DNA of 64,000 nt, taken from the NCBI RefSeq assembly GCF_001894865.1, contig NZ_BCXA01000032.1:43516-107515 (forward strand). The letters are read 5' to 3'. The notes under the pieces were generated by a model, which was not told where the DNA came from, searched no databases, and saw only the letters and a list, made by a program, of their open reading frames with translations. The position numbers and the translations under genes were made by a program. This DNA comes from Rhodococcus maanshanensis NBRC 100610 (GTDB lineage Bacteria; Actinomycetota; Actinomycetes; Mycobacteriales; Mycobacteriaceae). The number at the start of each line of letters is the position of its first letter. Positions within the stretch are counted from its first letter, which is position 1. Shown piece after piece: positions 16,288 through 24,097 of the stretch.

Positions 16288-16968
16288 ATGAAACACGCGC
16301 AAACGGATCCGGACCGGATCGCCGAGATCCTGACCGGCCTCGACCGACTACGAGCAGCCGATCTGAAGACCACCGTCGTATCGCTCGGCGACCGGGAGGT
16401 CATCGGCTACAGATGCCGCATCCACGGGGCAGCCGTGCATCGCTACGAGCACGCTGCTCCGGCGGACCCGGACGTGCTCGCTGCATTCGAGAACCGGCTC
16501 GGCGTCGGCCTTCCTGCCGACTACCGCGAGTGGATCACCCGGGTGGGCGACGGAGGAGCCGGACCGATGCTCGGACTGCTCCCGCTGGCGCAGGAGGCCG
16601 AGGACGCCGCGATCGACTACGCCGCGGACTTCCCCTTCTCCGCCGAGCGACCCTGCCCGCCCGCCGCCGAGGACTCCGAGTTCCAGTGGTCGGAGAACAT
16701 CGGCCGGATCCATCGAGGTGCGACATTCCTCGCGGACGAGGGATGCGGCATGTACAACCTCCTGATCCTGCGCGGCCCGGCTGCGGGGCAGGTGTGGTTG
16801 CACAGCTACGAGCACGCCGCCGCGCTGCCTGTGCTTCACCCAGACACCCGCGAGTCGCTGACGTTCCTCGACTGGTACGAACTCTGGCTCGCCCGCGCCC
16901 TCGGGCCGGACCTTGACCAGGTGGAGAGCTTTGCTGAGTTCACAGATCACGGCACGAACCAGGCCTGA
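16288..16968 (+). CDS. SMI1/KNR4 (SUKH) family protein
   Basis: I choose ATG 16288 (226 residues), since upstream codons are not family-like. The SUKH core appears as DVLAAFENRLGVGLPADYRE, then WITRVGDGGAGPM, then a long acidic stretch and IHRGATFLADEGCGMYNLLI. SUKH proteins are commonly immunity proteins for polymorphic toxins, but no toxin gene is present nearby, so this is an orphan. It ends about 290 bases before the decarboxylase gene. Confidence 0.85.
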   Translation: MKHAQTDPDRIAEILTGLDRLRAADLKTTVVSLGDREVIGYRCRIHGAAVHRYEHAAPADPDVLAAFENRLGVGLPADYREWITRVGDGGAGPMLGLLPLAQEAEDAAIDYAADFPFSAERPCPPAAEDSEFQWSENIGRIHRGATFLADEGCGMYNLLILRGPAAGQVWLHSYEHAAALPVLHPDTRESLTFLDWYELWLARALGPDLDQVESFAEFTDHGTNQA

Positions 16969-16994
16969 GGTGTCTCGTTCCCCGCCTGGGGTCG

Positions 16995-17200
16995 CGGTGG
17001 CGTCCCCGGCCCCTGAGCACGTCCAGGAGCGGCGAAACCAGATCGGGGAAGGCGCCCGGTCACCTCGTTGCCGTTGCGGCTGAACAGGTGGCACCGGTCA
17101 CAGCGCACGACGGCGATAGCGCGCTACCCGTCCCACTTCATCTCGAATGCCCACCCCGGACTTGCCGATGCTGGCCGAGAGTGGCCAGCATCGGCGAAGC
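16995..17200 (-). pseudogene. ATP-dependent DNA ligase relic
   Basis: The minus strand carries PMLATLG in one frame, then PGWAFEMKWDG in another, which is ligase motif I with the AMP-accepting lysine. The next codon is TAG where Tyr is expected, followed in frame by RAIAVVRCD and LFSRNGNEVTG. One more shift yields AFPDLVSPLLDVLRGRG. The order matches LigC/LigD-type ligase domains. Two shifts and one nonsense codon make it dead. It fills most of the gap between the SMI1 gene and the decarboxylase gene. Confidence 0.75.
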
Positions 17201-17260
17201 GCCTAGGCGACCGTGACAACAGGCCGCGACGGGCGACGAACGGGTCCTCGGTGTCCTCGG

Positions 17261-17839
17261 TCATGCCGTGGGCGCGGCGTCGAAAGGCTTGGTACGCGTG
17301 GCTAGTGGAATCGTGCAGGCCTGGGAATAGCCCTGGGACGTGATCCCGTGCGCGGTATTGACCCTGGTCGACAGGTTGGCGAAGCCGATGAACACGGTGA
17401 GTTCGACCAGCGCCGCCGGGCCGAGCCGGTCGAGCAGACGCGCAGACAACTCGTCGGTGACGGTCGGCGGCGTGTTCGTCATGGCCTCGGCGTACTCCAG
17501 CACGTCCCGCTCCGACGGCGTGAACACCTCCGACTCCCGCCAACGCGGCACCTCGCTCGCTTTGGCCGGGTCCAGGTTCTGATTCAGCGCCGCGAAGTAG
17601 TTGATGTCCAGGCACCAACTGCAGCCGACCTGCGCCGCGACGGCCATGTGCGCGAAGGTCTTGAGGCTCGCGTCGGCCGCGTCCCACGCGCCCATCTTGG
17701 CCGTGAACTCCTGGTTGTCCTCGGCGAGCCTGGGGTTGTTCCAGAGCACTTCGACGGGCTCGGGTACGGCACCGAGTTGCCTGATCAGGTTTTCCCTCAT
17801 CCCGGCGGGGAGCTCTGCCTTCGGAATGCGCGGTGTCAT
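17261..17839 (-). CDS. Carboxymuconolactone decarboxylase/AhpD-family protein
   Basis: The ATG at 17839 follows a strong AAGGAGGAG ribosome site and gives 192 residues. The AhpD-like core is AHMAVAAQVGCSWCLDINYF, with the redox CxxC pair but Asn where AhpD has its proton-relay histidine. The C-terminal helices (ELTVFIGFANLSTRVNTAHG) fit the family. Such proteins act as peroxide or small-molecule reductases and are frequent targets of ECF41 sigma factors. An ECF41-type promoter lies directly upstream. Confidence 0.9.
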   Translation of the reverse strand: MTPRIPKAELPAGMRENLIRQLGAVPEPVEVLWNNPRLAEDNQEFTAKMGAWDAADASLKTFAHMAVAAQVGCSWCLDINYFAALNQNLDPAKASEVPRWRESEVFTPSERDVLEYAEAMTNTPPTVTDELSARLLDRLGPAALVELTVFIGFANLSTRVNTAHGITSQGYSQACTIPLATRTKPFDAAPTA

Positions 17840-17883
17840 GGTTTTCTCCTCCTTCGGTGGCCTGTCGGCCTGTCCGCCATGAA

Positions 17884-17910
17884 GACACCGCCGGGTCACC
17901 GGATGTGACA
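17884..17910 (-). promoter_or_regulatory. ECF41-type sigma promoter
   Basis: Read on the minus strand, TGTCACA (17904-17910) is followed by exactly 16 bases and then TGTC (17884-17887). The published ECF41 promoter is TGTCACA-N16-CGTC, so only one base of the -10 differs. The decarboxylase ATG is about 45 bases downstream, which suits a short leader. No ECF41 sigma gene is present in the window. Confidence 0.75.
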
Positions 17911-18074
17911 GTGGGGCCGTGCTGCGGCAGGTCGTTCCTTCTCTGCGGGTTTGGCAGTTGGTGGCGGGAATTCGCGTCTGCGAAGTCGCGATGCTGGTTA
18001 CAAACGATGACGTCCGTACGGCCTTCCTGCGGGAAGATAGTGGTCGAGGCCCACCACGAGGAGGCGATGAGGTC

Positions 18075-18283
18075 GTGTGCGGACGCTCCGCATCCACCAG
18101 CAGCCGACGAGACCTGCTCTCGGCCTTCGAGGCCACCAAGGCGGTCGGGGAGGAGCTGCCGCCGTCCTACAACATCGCCCCGACGAAGCGGGTGGACGTG
18201 GTGCTTGAAGGGTCGCCCAGCGACGAGCCCGGCGTCGACCCGGTCCGGCAGGTCAAACAGCACGGTGAAGTGGGGCCTTTTAC
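18075..18283 (+). pseudogene. SRAP (HMCES/YedK-like) 5' gene relic, copy 2
   Basis: Starts GTG-TGC, giving V-C-G-R-S-A-S with the catalytic Cys2 intact, then DLLSAFEATKAVGEELPPSY and NIAPTKRVDVVLE, all in one frame. After VRQVKQ a frameshift is needed to read STVKWGLL, and homology ends there at about 18283 against the tail of a minus-strand gene. About two thirds of the protein, including the catalytic Glu and His regions, is missing. It is less decayed than copy 1. Confidence 0.75.
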
Positions 18284-18305
18284 TGGACTACGGATCGGGT
18301 CAGTG

Positions 18306-18419
18306 GATGCGCGGTGCAACTCGTCGAAGGATGACGAGACCATTTCTGTTGCCGTAGGTTCCGCGAGTTCTTTGCCGCCGAACCGATTGACTTCGTAGCT
18401 TGCGATCCGCAGGCGGCGG
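18306..18419 (-). pseudogene. 3' relic of a PD-(D/E)XK-type gene, copy 2
   Basis: Same decayed C-terminal tail as at 4394-4507. It is about 80 percent similar at protein level to the end of the intact gene that begins its own 3' end only 785 bases away at 19204. This means two related modules, one shortened and one complete, stand side by side. Confidence 0.8.
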
Positions 18420-18522
18420 TGACGTGGGATCAGTATCGCGTAGGTCGGTCAACTGGCGGATGTGCAGGCTTCCCACGGTGCGGTCTTCCTATCGTTGTCG
18501 GTGTGTCTGCGAGACTCCTCGA

Positions 18523-19107
18523 ATGGAACACATCGGGCGCGAAGCAGCAGCACTGCTCAACGAAGCTGGGGTCGAACTCGACCGCGGTCTGACCGATGCT
18601 GAGTTTTCCAATGTTCACGAACGCTTTGGATTTCACTTCAACCCCGACCACCGAAGTCTTCTGGCGACGGCTCTACCAGTCGGCGACGGCTGGCCGGACT
18701 GGCGTAATGGCGACGATCTCAAGCTGGGTACCTGGCTGGACCGCGTCGCCGAGGGCTTCATTTGGGATGCACTGCATCAGACACCGCCCTTCTGGCCGGC
18801 GTCGTGGGGCAAACTGCCTTCCACATCCGAGAATGTGGCCACAACCGTGCGTCGGGAACTCGGGGCGTGGCCGCGCCTCGTCCCGATCTACGGGCACCGT
18901 TTCACGCCCGCCGCACCCTCCCCGACGGGATCGCCGGTCTTCTCGGCATGGCAGACCGACATCATCTATTACGGGGCGAACCTCGTCGAATATCTGACCA
19001 ATGAGTTTCCTCTCGGTCAGGGCCGGAAGTCTCTTTCGCCCATCACCGTCCGCGTGCCGTTTTGGTCCCGGTTCGTCGAGTCGGCCAACAGCGCAGAATC
19101 AATCTGA
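18523..19107 (+). CDS. SUKH-like (SMI1/KNR4-type) protein, intact copy
   Basis: A 194-residue protein from ATG 18523. LTDAEFSNVHERFGFHFNPD and HRSLLATALPVGDGWPDWRN form the N-terminal helix and loop usual in SMI1/KNR4-type proteins. Then come PPFWPASWGKLP, LVPIYGHRFTPAAPSPTGSP and VFSAWQTDIIYYGANLVEYL, a run common in actinobacterial members. No signal peptide. It is probably an immunity-type or regulatory protein, with no cognate toxin visible. The near-identical copy at 4611 is frameshifted. Confidence 0.7.
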   Translation: MEHIGREAAALLNEAGVELDRGLTDAEFSNVHERFGFHFNPDHRSLLATALPVGDGWPDWRNGDDLKLGTWLDRVAEGFIWDALHQTPPFWPASWGKLPSTSENVATTVRRELGAWPRLVPIYGHRFTPAAPSPTGSPVFSAWQTDIIYYGANLVEYLTNEFPLGQGRKSLSPITVRVPFWSRFVESANSAESI

Positions 19108-19156
19108 CCGGCACCACCGCGCGACTGTCCGGACGCAGCCCCTGCCGGCCCGCCTG

Positions 19157-19195
19157 CTTCGCAGCACCGTGAAATGAGGCCTTCTGCCAGACTAA
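19157..19195 (+). pseudogene. Short SRAP-like scar beside the intact nuclease gene
   Basis: The bases reading STVK-stop-GLLPD-stop align without gaps for over 20 bases to the STVKWGLL segment of the SRAP relics, with TGG changed to TGA. It indicates that the SRAP/nuclease-tail junction is ancestral to both modules. Too short to stand alone. Confidence 0.35.
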
Positions 19196-19203
19196 GGCGT
19201 CGG

Positions 19204-20229
19204 TCAGCTCATGCGTTGCTGTAACTCGTCGAAGAATGACGAAACCATCTCAGTTGCAAGAGGTTCCATGAGTTCTTTGCCGCCGAATCGGTAGACTTCG
19301 TAGCCGGCAAGTCGTAGGCGGCGGTCCTCGGCCACCATCTCCGCGTAGAGCGTGGGATTCGCGGTGCCGTCGCGGTCCGAGTAGTGCTGCTTTCCATCGA
19401 CCTCGATGACCACACGTTGGCGGTCACTGAAGAGAAGCAGAAAATCCATTCGCTGTCGTGCGAGGGGGTTGTTCCGGGTGCCGCGGCTACGGACGGTGTA
19501 GGGATCGTAGTGGAGGTAGACCTGCGGAATCAGGGCTGGGATTCCGAATCCGTGCTGCTTGTAGCGGCGACTGTAGACATCGAAGACGAGGCGTTCGGCG
19601 GGGTTGTCGCCGATGCTCGCGGCGAGGCGCTGATGAAGATCCAGTCCCACCGCTCTGTCATCGGACTCCGTGAGACCCTCGCGATCGCGCCACCAGTCGA
19701 TGAGCCGCTCGAAGCTGAGGCCGTCGGCTGGGATCGGTTGTTCAAACACGAGGCAGTACTTGGCGTTCTTGACGATCTCGATGTCGTTGTTGACGGCGTC
19801 CCGAAGGACGAGTTCAGGTTTGGGGCCGTTCGCGGCGAAGATGAGGTTCTTGGCGGGGGATCCGACGCCGCCGCCTCGGTCGTATTCGGCCAGAAGATCC
19901 TGAATCTCTGTGGTGTAGACGTTGTGTTCGGAGAGGATCCTCCGCGCGAGGCCCACCAACTGTGGAACTGTCCATTCGGGCATGTAGGCCTCGATCAGCG
20001 ATCGCTTAGTGCTCTGGTCCTCGGGTGATTCGCTGTGGGTCCAGGGAAGCTTCAGCTCGTCGGCGAGCACCACTTCGAGCTCTGGACGGGTGTACGACAT
20101 CAGAGCACTCTCGATCGCGGTGCGCAGAGTCCGCACCGACACGATCACCTTCCGCGGCGTAGTCGGTTGGAACAGGTCAGCGAAGAAGGAGCCGGTGGTC
20201 ACGCTTTGAGTATCCAAGCTGCCGCCCAT
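19204..20229 (-). CDS. PD-(D/E)XK nuclease-like protein (DUF559/Vsr-type C-terminus)
   Basis: A 341-residue protein. The C-terminal 85 residues form a small restriction-like fold: RMDFLLLFSDRQRVVIEVDG with Asp262 and E276-x-D278-x-K280, then HYSDRDG and a YAEMVAEDRRLRLAGYEVYR helix-strand. The N-terminal 250 residues are helical, contain YMPEWTVPQLVGLARRILSE, and have no motif I recognise. Proteins with an unknown sensor plus a single-copy nuclease domain are often defence effectors. ATG 20229 is taken as start; shorter starts near VIVSVRTLR are possible. Its position in a relic-rich island supports a defence role but does not prove it. Confidence 0.65.
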   Translation of the reverse strand: MGGSLDTQSVTTGSFFADLFQPTTPRKVIVSVRTLRTAIESALMSYTRPELEVVLADELKLPWTHSESPEDQSTKRSLIEAYMPEWTVPQLVGLARRILSEHNVYTTEIQDLLAEYDRGGGVGSPAKNLIFAANGPKPELVLRDAVNNDIEIVKNAKYCLVFEQPIPADGLSFERLIDWWRDREGLTESDDRAVGLDLHQRLAASIGDNPAERLVFDVYSRRYKQHGFGIPALIPQVYLHYDPYTVRSRGTRNNPLARQRMDFLLLFSDRQRVVIEVDGKQHYSDRDGTANPTLYAEMVAEDRRLRLAGYEVYRFGGKELMEPLATEMVSSFFDELQQRMS

Positions 20230-20597
20230 CAGAGGTGTTCAAAGCGTGATCGTGACGACTTCGCCCGCCGGCCGCTTGGCCGGAGCGTCTTTGATGTGCA
20301 AAGAGACTGAGGGCTTCTCGCCCAGCTTGGGCCACCGAATACCGGCCGCTGTGCGCCCGCGCCACCCTAGGTTTGACCTAGGTCTCGTGACAAGGGACAG
20401 TAACCCGCAGCGTCGCCCGGTTACCTTTTTCAGCAGCGAAGTGTGCATGGCGGTGCCGCTTGATCCGGATTGGTCGGACCTTGGGCAGAGCTGCCTCGTG
20501 GGCAGCCTGGCAAGACCGCATGCTCTGGTGCGCTGACCAGATTCCCTGCGACAGGAGTGAACAAGGTGGAGAACACCGCGAGCGCGGCCACAGCCCG
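20230..20597. other. Intergenic stretch with a CCTAGGT/ACCTAGG dyad
   Basis: No supported gene. A minus-strand frame ending LGEKPSVSLHIKDAPAKR near 20240-20330 may be a gene tail, but I cannot assign it. At 20366-20382 CCTAGGT-TTG-ACCTAGG is a perfect 7-base dyad that could be a regulator site. Confidence 0.35.
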
Positions 20598-21185
20598 ATG
20601 GGGAGGCGCTTCGAAGTCGAAGATGGCGCGACGCTGCTGCACCGGTCCGGTGCCGGTGGGCCGACTGTGGTGTTCCTGGCCGGTGGCGGAATGTTCAGCC
20701 TTTACTACTGGAACGTCCACAATCTCGTCGCGGAGTTCACCACCAGCGTGATCTACGACCGGCTCGGCACGGGCTGGAGCGAAACGGTGGACCTCCCGCG
20801 CAGCGGCACACAGGTGACCGACGATCTGCACCAGCTGCTGCACGCTGCTGCTGTACCCGGCCCATACGTGCTGGTCGGGCACTCACTCGGCGGCCTGTAT
20901 GCGCGGCTCTACGCGAAGCGGTTTCCCGGCGAGGTCACCGGGCTGGTCCTGCTCGACCCGACGCACGAGGACATCGTCGACTACCTGTCGGAAGAGAAAG
21001 CACAGCGGCTGCGGGACTCGAACACCGACGACCTGTTCCCGCCCGAGCAGTTGGATGCGATGCGGACGGCGTACCAGACCACGTTCGGCCGGGCGCTCGC
21101 CGGCTGGCCTGCCGAGATTGTGGCGCATTATCTGCGGCAACCCTCGTCCGCTTGCTGGCCTGACAGCCTGTCTCGTGGTGTCTGA
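20598..21185 (+). pseudogene. Truncated alpha/beta hydrolase
   Basis: From ATG 20598 the frame encodes VVFLAGGGMFSLYYWN, the oxyanion strand, then SVIYDRLGTGWS, the nucleophile elbow LVGHSLGGLYARLYA and the LVLLDPTHEDI strand. Homology ends around YLRQP near base 21130, and the remaining residues are junk up to the stop at 21185. The catalytic histidine region, about 80 residues, is missing. The break coincides with the first of two ATTATCTGCGG repeats. Expression of an inactive fragment is possible. Confidence 0.7.
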
Positions 21186-21204
21186 GTCGCGAAATTATCT
21201 GCGG
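21127..21204. repeat. Pair of 11-base direct repeats at truncation point
   Basis: ATTATCTGCGG occurs at 21127-21137 and 21194-21204. The first lies where the hydrolase loses homology. They may be short recombination or element-end sequences. Confidence 0.4.
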
Positions 21205-21330
21205 TAGCTGGCTTCAGGTGCCACCTGGAATGGCGTCCCGTGCCAGAGATCGGCTCAGCGCCGCTTTTCGAGTCCCGCTCCTCAGCCCCGTCCCCGCGGC
21301 CACGAACGGAACGCCCCCGTATTGGAGTGA

Positions 21331-21499
21331 ATGATTGAGTCCGTGGTGACCAAGCGTTTGGGTGCTCTGCCCGTCGCTGCCGAGCCTCTGTGCCGGCTGG
21401 ATGTTGCGGGGATCGTCGATGCCCCTCTTGCCCGCCCGATCCCCGGGCGGAGCTGACGCACGGCCAGGTGATCGAGGTGCTGGTGGCCAACCGGACGCT
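21331..21499 (+). mobile_element. IS1634-family transposase relic (DUF4277 part)
   Basis: ATG 21331 opens MIESVVTKRLGALPVAAEPL then RLDVAGIVD, and after a frameshift near 21449 it continues ELTHGQVIEVLVANR. This order is typical of the N-terminal DUF4277 domain of IS1634-type (IS4-related) transposases. Homology ends at about 21499; the DDE catalytic domain is absent. No terminal inverted repeats are visible. The rest of 21186-21734 holds nothing I can support. Confidence 0.75.
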
Positions 21500-21734
21500 G
21501 GCCCACGAGGCTGCGGCCGGCCGCGGCGAAAGCAAGGGCCGGAAGCCCCGCTTCCGCTGGACGCTCGCCGGGCGAGGGGTACGCGGCCGCACCGGGGATG
21601 ACCACGGGGAGTCGTCGCCCGGCGCGCGGCTGTGGGCGCTCGATGAGAACTGCATGATGCGGCGATGAGTTTTCCTGGCCTGGCTGGTCTACCGTTCGTC
21701 AGATGATCAGAAAGTGCGAAACAGGAGGAGCGAC

Positions 21735-22379
21735 ATGAGCCAGTTGCTGCGGGTCCAGAACTTCACCGTCTCGAGCGACGGGTTCGGCGCCGGCGAGGGC
21801 CAGAGCCTCGAGAAGCCGTTCGGTCATGTCGATCCGGGGAACTTGCTCGCCTGGGCTTTTGCCACCGACCACCCGCCCATCAACCGCTCCGAGCCCGGTG
21901 GCCGAGGTCTGGACGACTACTTCACGCGGGACCACACCCGCAACATCGGCGCCGAGATCATGGGCCGCAACAAGTTCGGGCCGCAGCGCGGGCCCTGGCA
22001 GGACCACGAGTGGCAGGGATGGTGGGGTAACGAGCCCCCGTTCCACACGCCGGTGTTCGTCATGACGCACCATAAGCGCCCGTCGTTCACGCTCTCCGAC
22101 ACCACGTTTCACTTCGTCGACGGCGGCCCGGCCGCGGTGCTCGCCCAGGCGAAGGAGGCAGCGCAGGGCCAGGACGTCCGGCTTGGCGGTGGGGCCACGA
22201 TCATCCGGCAGTTCCTCGAGGCCGACCTCCTCGACACCTTGCATGTGGCGGTCGCGCCGACGAAGCTCGGCTCCGGGGCCCGGCTGTGGGAGTCCCCCGA
22301 TGAGCTGCTCGACCGGTTCCACCAGGACGTCGTGCCCAGCCCGAGCGGCGTGACGCACCACCTGTTCTGGCGGAAGTGA
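21735..22379 (+). CDS. Dihydrofolate-reductase-like (RibD C-terminal) protein
   Basis: ATG 21735 follows an AGGAGG ribosome site (21723-21728) and encodes 214 residues. The RibD/DHFR-like fold is indicated by VQNFTVSSDGFGAG at the start, IGAEIMGRNKFG in the nucleotide-binding part, then PVFVMTHHKRPSF, DVRLGGGATIIRQFLEADLL and DTLHVAVAPTKLGSGARLWE. These proteins are NADPH-dependent reductases of mostly unknown substrate. The gene looks intact in a degraded neighbourhood. Confidence 0.88.
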   Translation: MSQLLRVQNFTVSSDGFGAGEGQSLEKPFGHVDPGNLLAWAFATDHPPINRSEPGGRGLDDYFTRDHTRNIGAEIMGRNKFGPQRGPWQDHEWQGWWGNEPPFHTPVFVMTHHKRPSFTLSDTTFHFVDGGPAAVLAQAKEAAQGQDVRLGGGATIIRQFLEADLLDTLHVAVAPTKLGSGARLWESPDELLDRFHQDVVPSPSGVTHHLFWRK

Positions 22380-23149
22380 GGCCGGACCAGTCGGCCGTGG
22401 ATCAAGGTGGGGCTCGCCTCGCCGGAGGCGTAGTGGGCTGCCGGGTTGATCACCGAGGATGAGCGGAACGTCTTGCTCGACCGGATGCGTCGTGGTCGGA
22501 CTCCGATCCCGGTACAGATCCGCGAAGCGGTGGCGGCATCTCCGGGCATCAGCAACACCGATCTCCGCGGATGATCGTGATGGGGATCGCGAGTGGCCTC
22601 ATTCCAGACCTTCGGTATCACGCGGAGGCCGCGAAATGCACGGTCGATGATGATGGACGATGGTGGCCGAACGAACCAGAGACCCAGGCAGATCGGGCCG
22701 AGTCCAGTTGAGAGTCTTGCGGTCCTGAGCTGCTCTGTCGGCGTGGGCATCTACTGTCATCGGTAGCGACGAGCGGTCGGTCGCTGCCCGCACCGATTGG
22801 CCTTCGCGTCTGGTGGCGCGCAGGCCATGGAACTGATTGGCTGGTGGCGCGGTAATGGATTGGAGACGGCCCGGCCGTGTGAACGGTCACCCAAGTTGGC
22901 CACTTCGTCAACATTGTTGGCCATTGGTCAGGACAGTTGGCCAAAGGTCGGCTCCGGATCGCACGGCGTTGCGAGTGGCTGTTGTCGGTGCGCGATACAG
23001 AAACGGTCCCTGCTGACCTGGCCTGGCGGTCCAATCGATGCTGGCCGGCTTCGCTTGTGTACCAACGGGCTCGGAAGGACTGGGTCGGTGGTTGATGCTG
23101 CGGTCGTGCGCTGCGCAAGGCTGCAGTGGAGCGGCTGGCAGTGCAGCTG
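22380..23149. other. Non-coding or degraded stretch (770 bp)
   Basis: I find no gene that holds up. A frame reading RMRRGRTPIPVQIREAVAAS around 22480-22570 could be a relic tail, and a 45-codon frame starting MIVMGIASGLIP near 22571 is possible but unsupported. A group of three phased repeats lies at 22895-22943. Confidence 0.4.
22895..22943. repeat. Three phased GTTGGCCA repeats
   Basis: GTTGGCCA occurs at 22895-22902, 22916-22923 and 22936-22943, spaced 21 and 20 bases, about two helical turns. The TGGCCA core is palindromic. It looks like a cooperative protein-binding array, although no promoter-proximal gene follows. Confidence 0.45.
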
Positions 23150-24097
23150 TCAGCCAGCTGGAGTGATCGGTGTCGACCGAACCTGTTCGATGAATTGACG
23201 AGTTTCCTCGACGTCGCGCGGACGGTAGACACGCATGCCGTAATAGAACTTCTGGCCCTCGGTCGCGCGGATGACGTTCGGCTTGTTCGCTACGCGGTCG
23301 TCGCCGAACCAGATGCTGATGGTGCCGTCGTCGTTGCGGACCAGTTCGCTGTCGGACAGGCCGGGTCGGTCGACGTCGAGCCAGCCCATCCCGTCGTACT
23401 TGATCACCGAGAAGTAGCCGTTGTGCTCGTAGTCCAGCGGCGGAACATCGAATGTCCACACATCGGCACCGGTGGATGTGGCCACCGCCTGGAAGTACTG
23501 GGCATCCTCGGGCGGCAAACCGCCCCAGCCCAGGCGGGCGCCCAGCAGATGCTGGTACGGGTCCGTACTGGCTGGGGTACCGAAGCCCTTGGAGAAGTCC
23601 GCCTCGGCGGCATGAGTCTCCAGCTCGGCGCCGACCGACTTGCGGGTGTCCTCGTCGAACTCCCGGCCTCGGTACGGGTTGGCGGTCGCGGCGGTGATCC
23701 GGCGCGCATCCTGCAACTCGTGGGCGCGTTCGAGCCCGCCGGCAGTCGCGGTGCGACCCGCGACATACACGTGGGTGCCGGCGGACAGGTCGGCGTTGCG
23801 CACCGTCAACGTCTCACCGGGGTAGATCACGCCGACGACGTAATGGTTCTCGTCGATGATCTCCGCGACCTGGTATTCGTTGGACGGCGCGAGCGAGAAG
23901 GTCGCCTCCTCGGTCGCGTCGACGACGGCGAAGGAGTAGATCAGGTCCACGTTCGACCGGATCACGACCTGGGTTTCCACGTTCACCGGCACCCTTGAGT
24001 GGAAGTACTCGTTGACCGGGGCCTTGGCGAGCTGCTCCCGGAAGTAGTGCGCGGTTTCAGCCTCGACGAAGTTGTCTCGCGTCACGATCTCAGCCAC
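23150..24097 (-). CDS. DUF1254/DUF1214-type protein
   Basis: I prefer the GTG at 24097 (315 residues), preceded by GAAGGGAC, over an ATG at 24157. The N-terminal half has TQVVIRSNVDLIYSFAVVDA and the C-terminal half DYEHNGYFSVIKYDGMGWLD and GTISIWFGDD, in the positions of DUF1254 and DUF1214. The usual signal peptide is absent, and the protein is shorter than many members. Biochemical role is unknown for the family. It is the last gene before the tRNA border. Confidence 0.75.
   Translation of the reverse strand: MAEIVTRDNFVEAETAHYFREQLAKAPVNEYFHSRVPVNVETQVVIRSNVDLIYSFAVVDATEEATFSLAPSNEYQVAEIIDENHYVVGVIYPGETLTVRNADLSAGTHVYVAGRTATAGGLERAHELQDARRITAATANPYRGREFDEDTRKSVGAELETHAAEADFSKGFGTPASTDPYQHLLGARLGWGGLPPEDAQYFQAVATSTGADVWTFDVPPLDYEHNGYFSVIKYDGMGWLDVDRPGLSDSELVRNDDGTISIWFGDDRVANKPNVIRATEGQKFYYGMRVYRPRDVEETRQFIEQVRSTPITPAG

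Larger units (their letters stand above)
18168..19125. repeat. Long direct repeat, copy 2 (about 958 bp)
   Basis: Near-identical to 4256-5212 in direct orientation. This copy keeps the SUKH-like frame intact and sits next to the full-length relative of the gene whose tail it carries, so it is the likelier source copy. Homology upstream of 18168 continues into the SRAP relic but at clearly lower identity, which sets the left boundary of the recent duplication. Confidence 0.95.

Noticed and set aside
22797..23198. 133-codon frame in the 22.4-23.1 kb gap
   Set aside because: Codon composition is atypical, it overlaps the DUF1254 gene end and has no motif.
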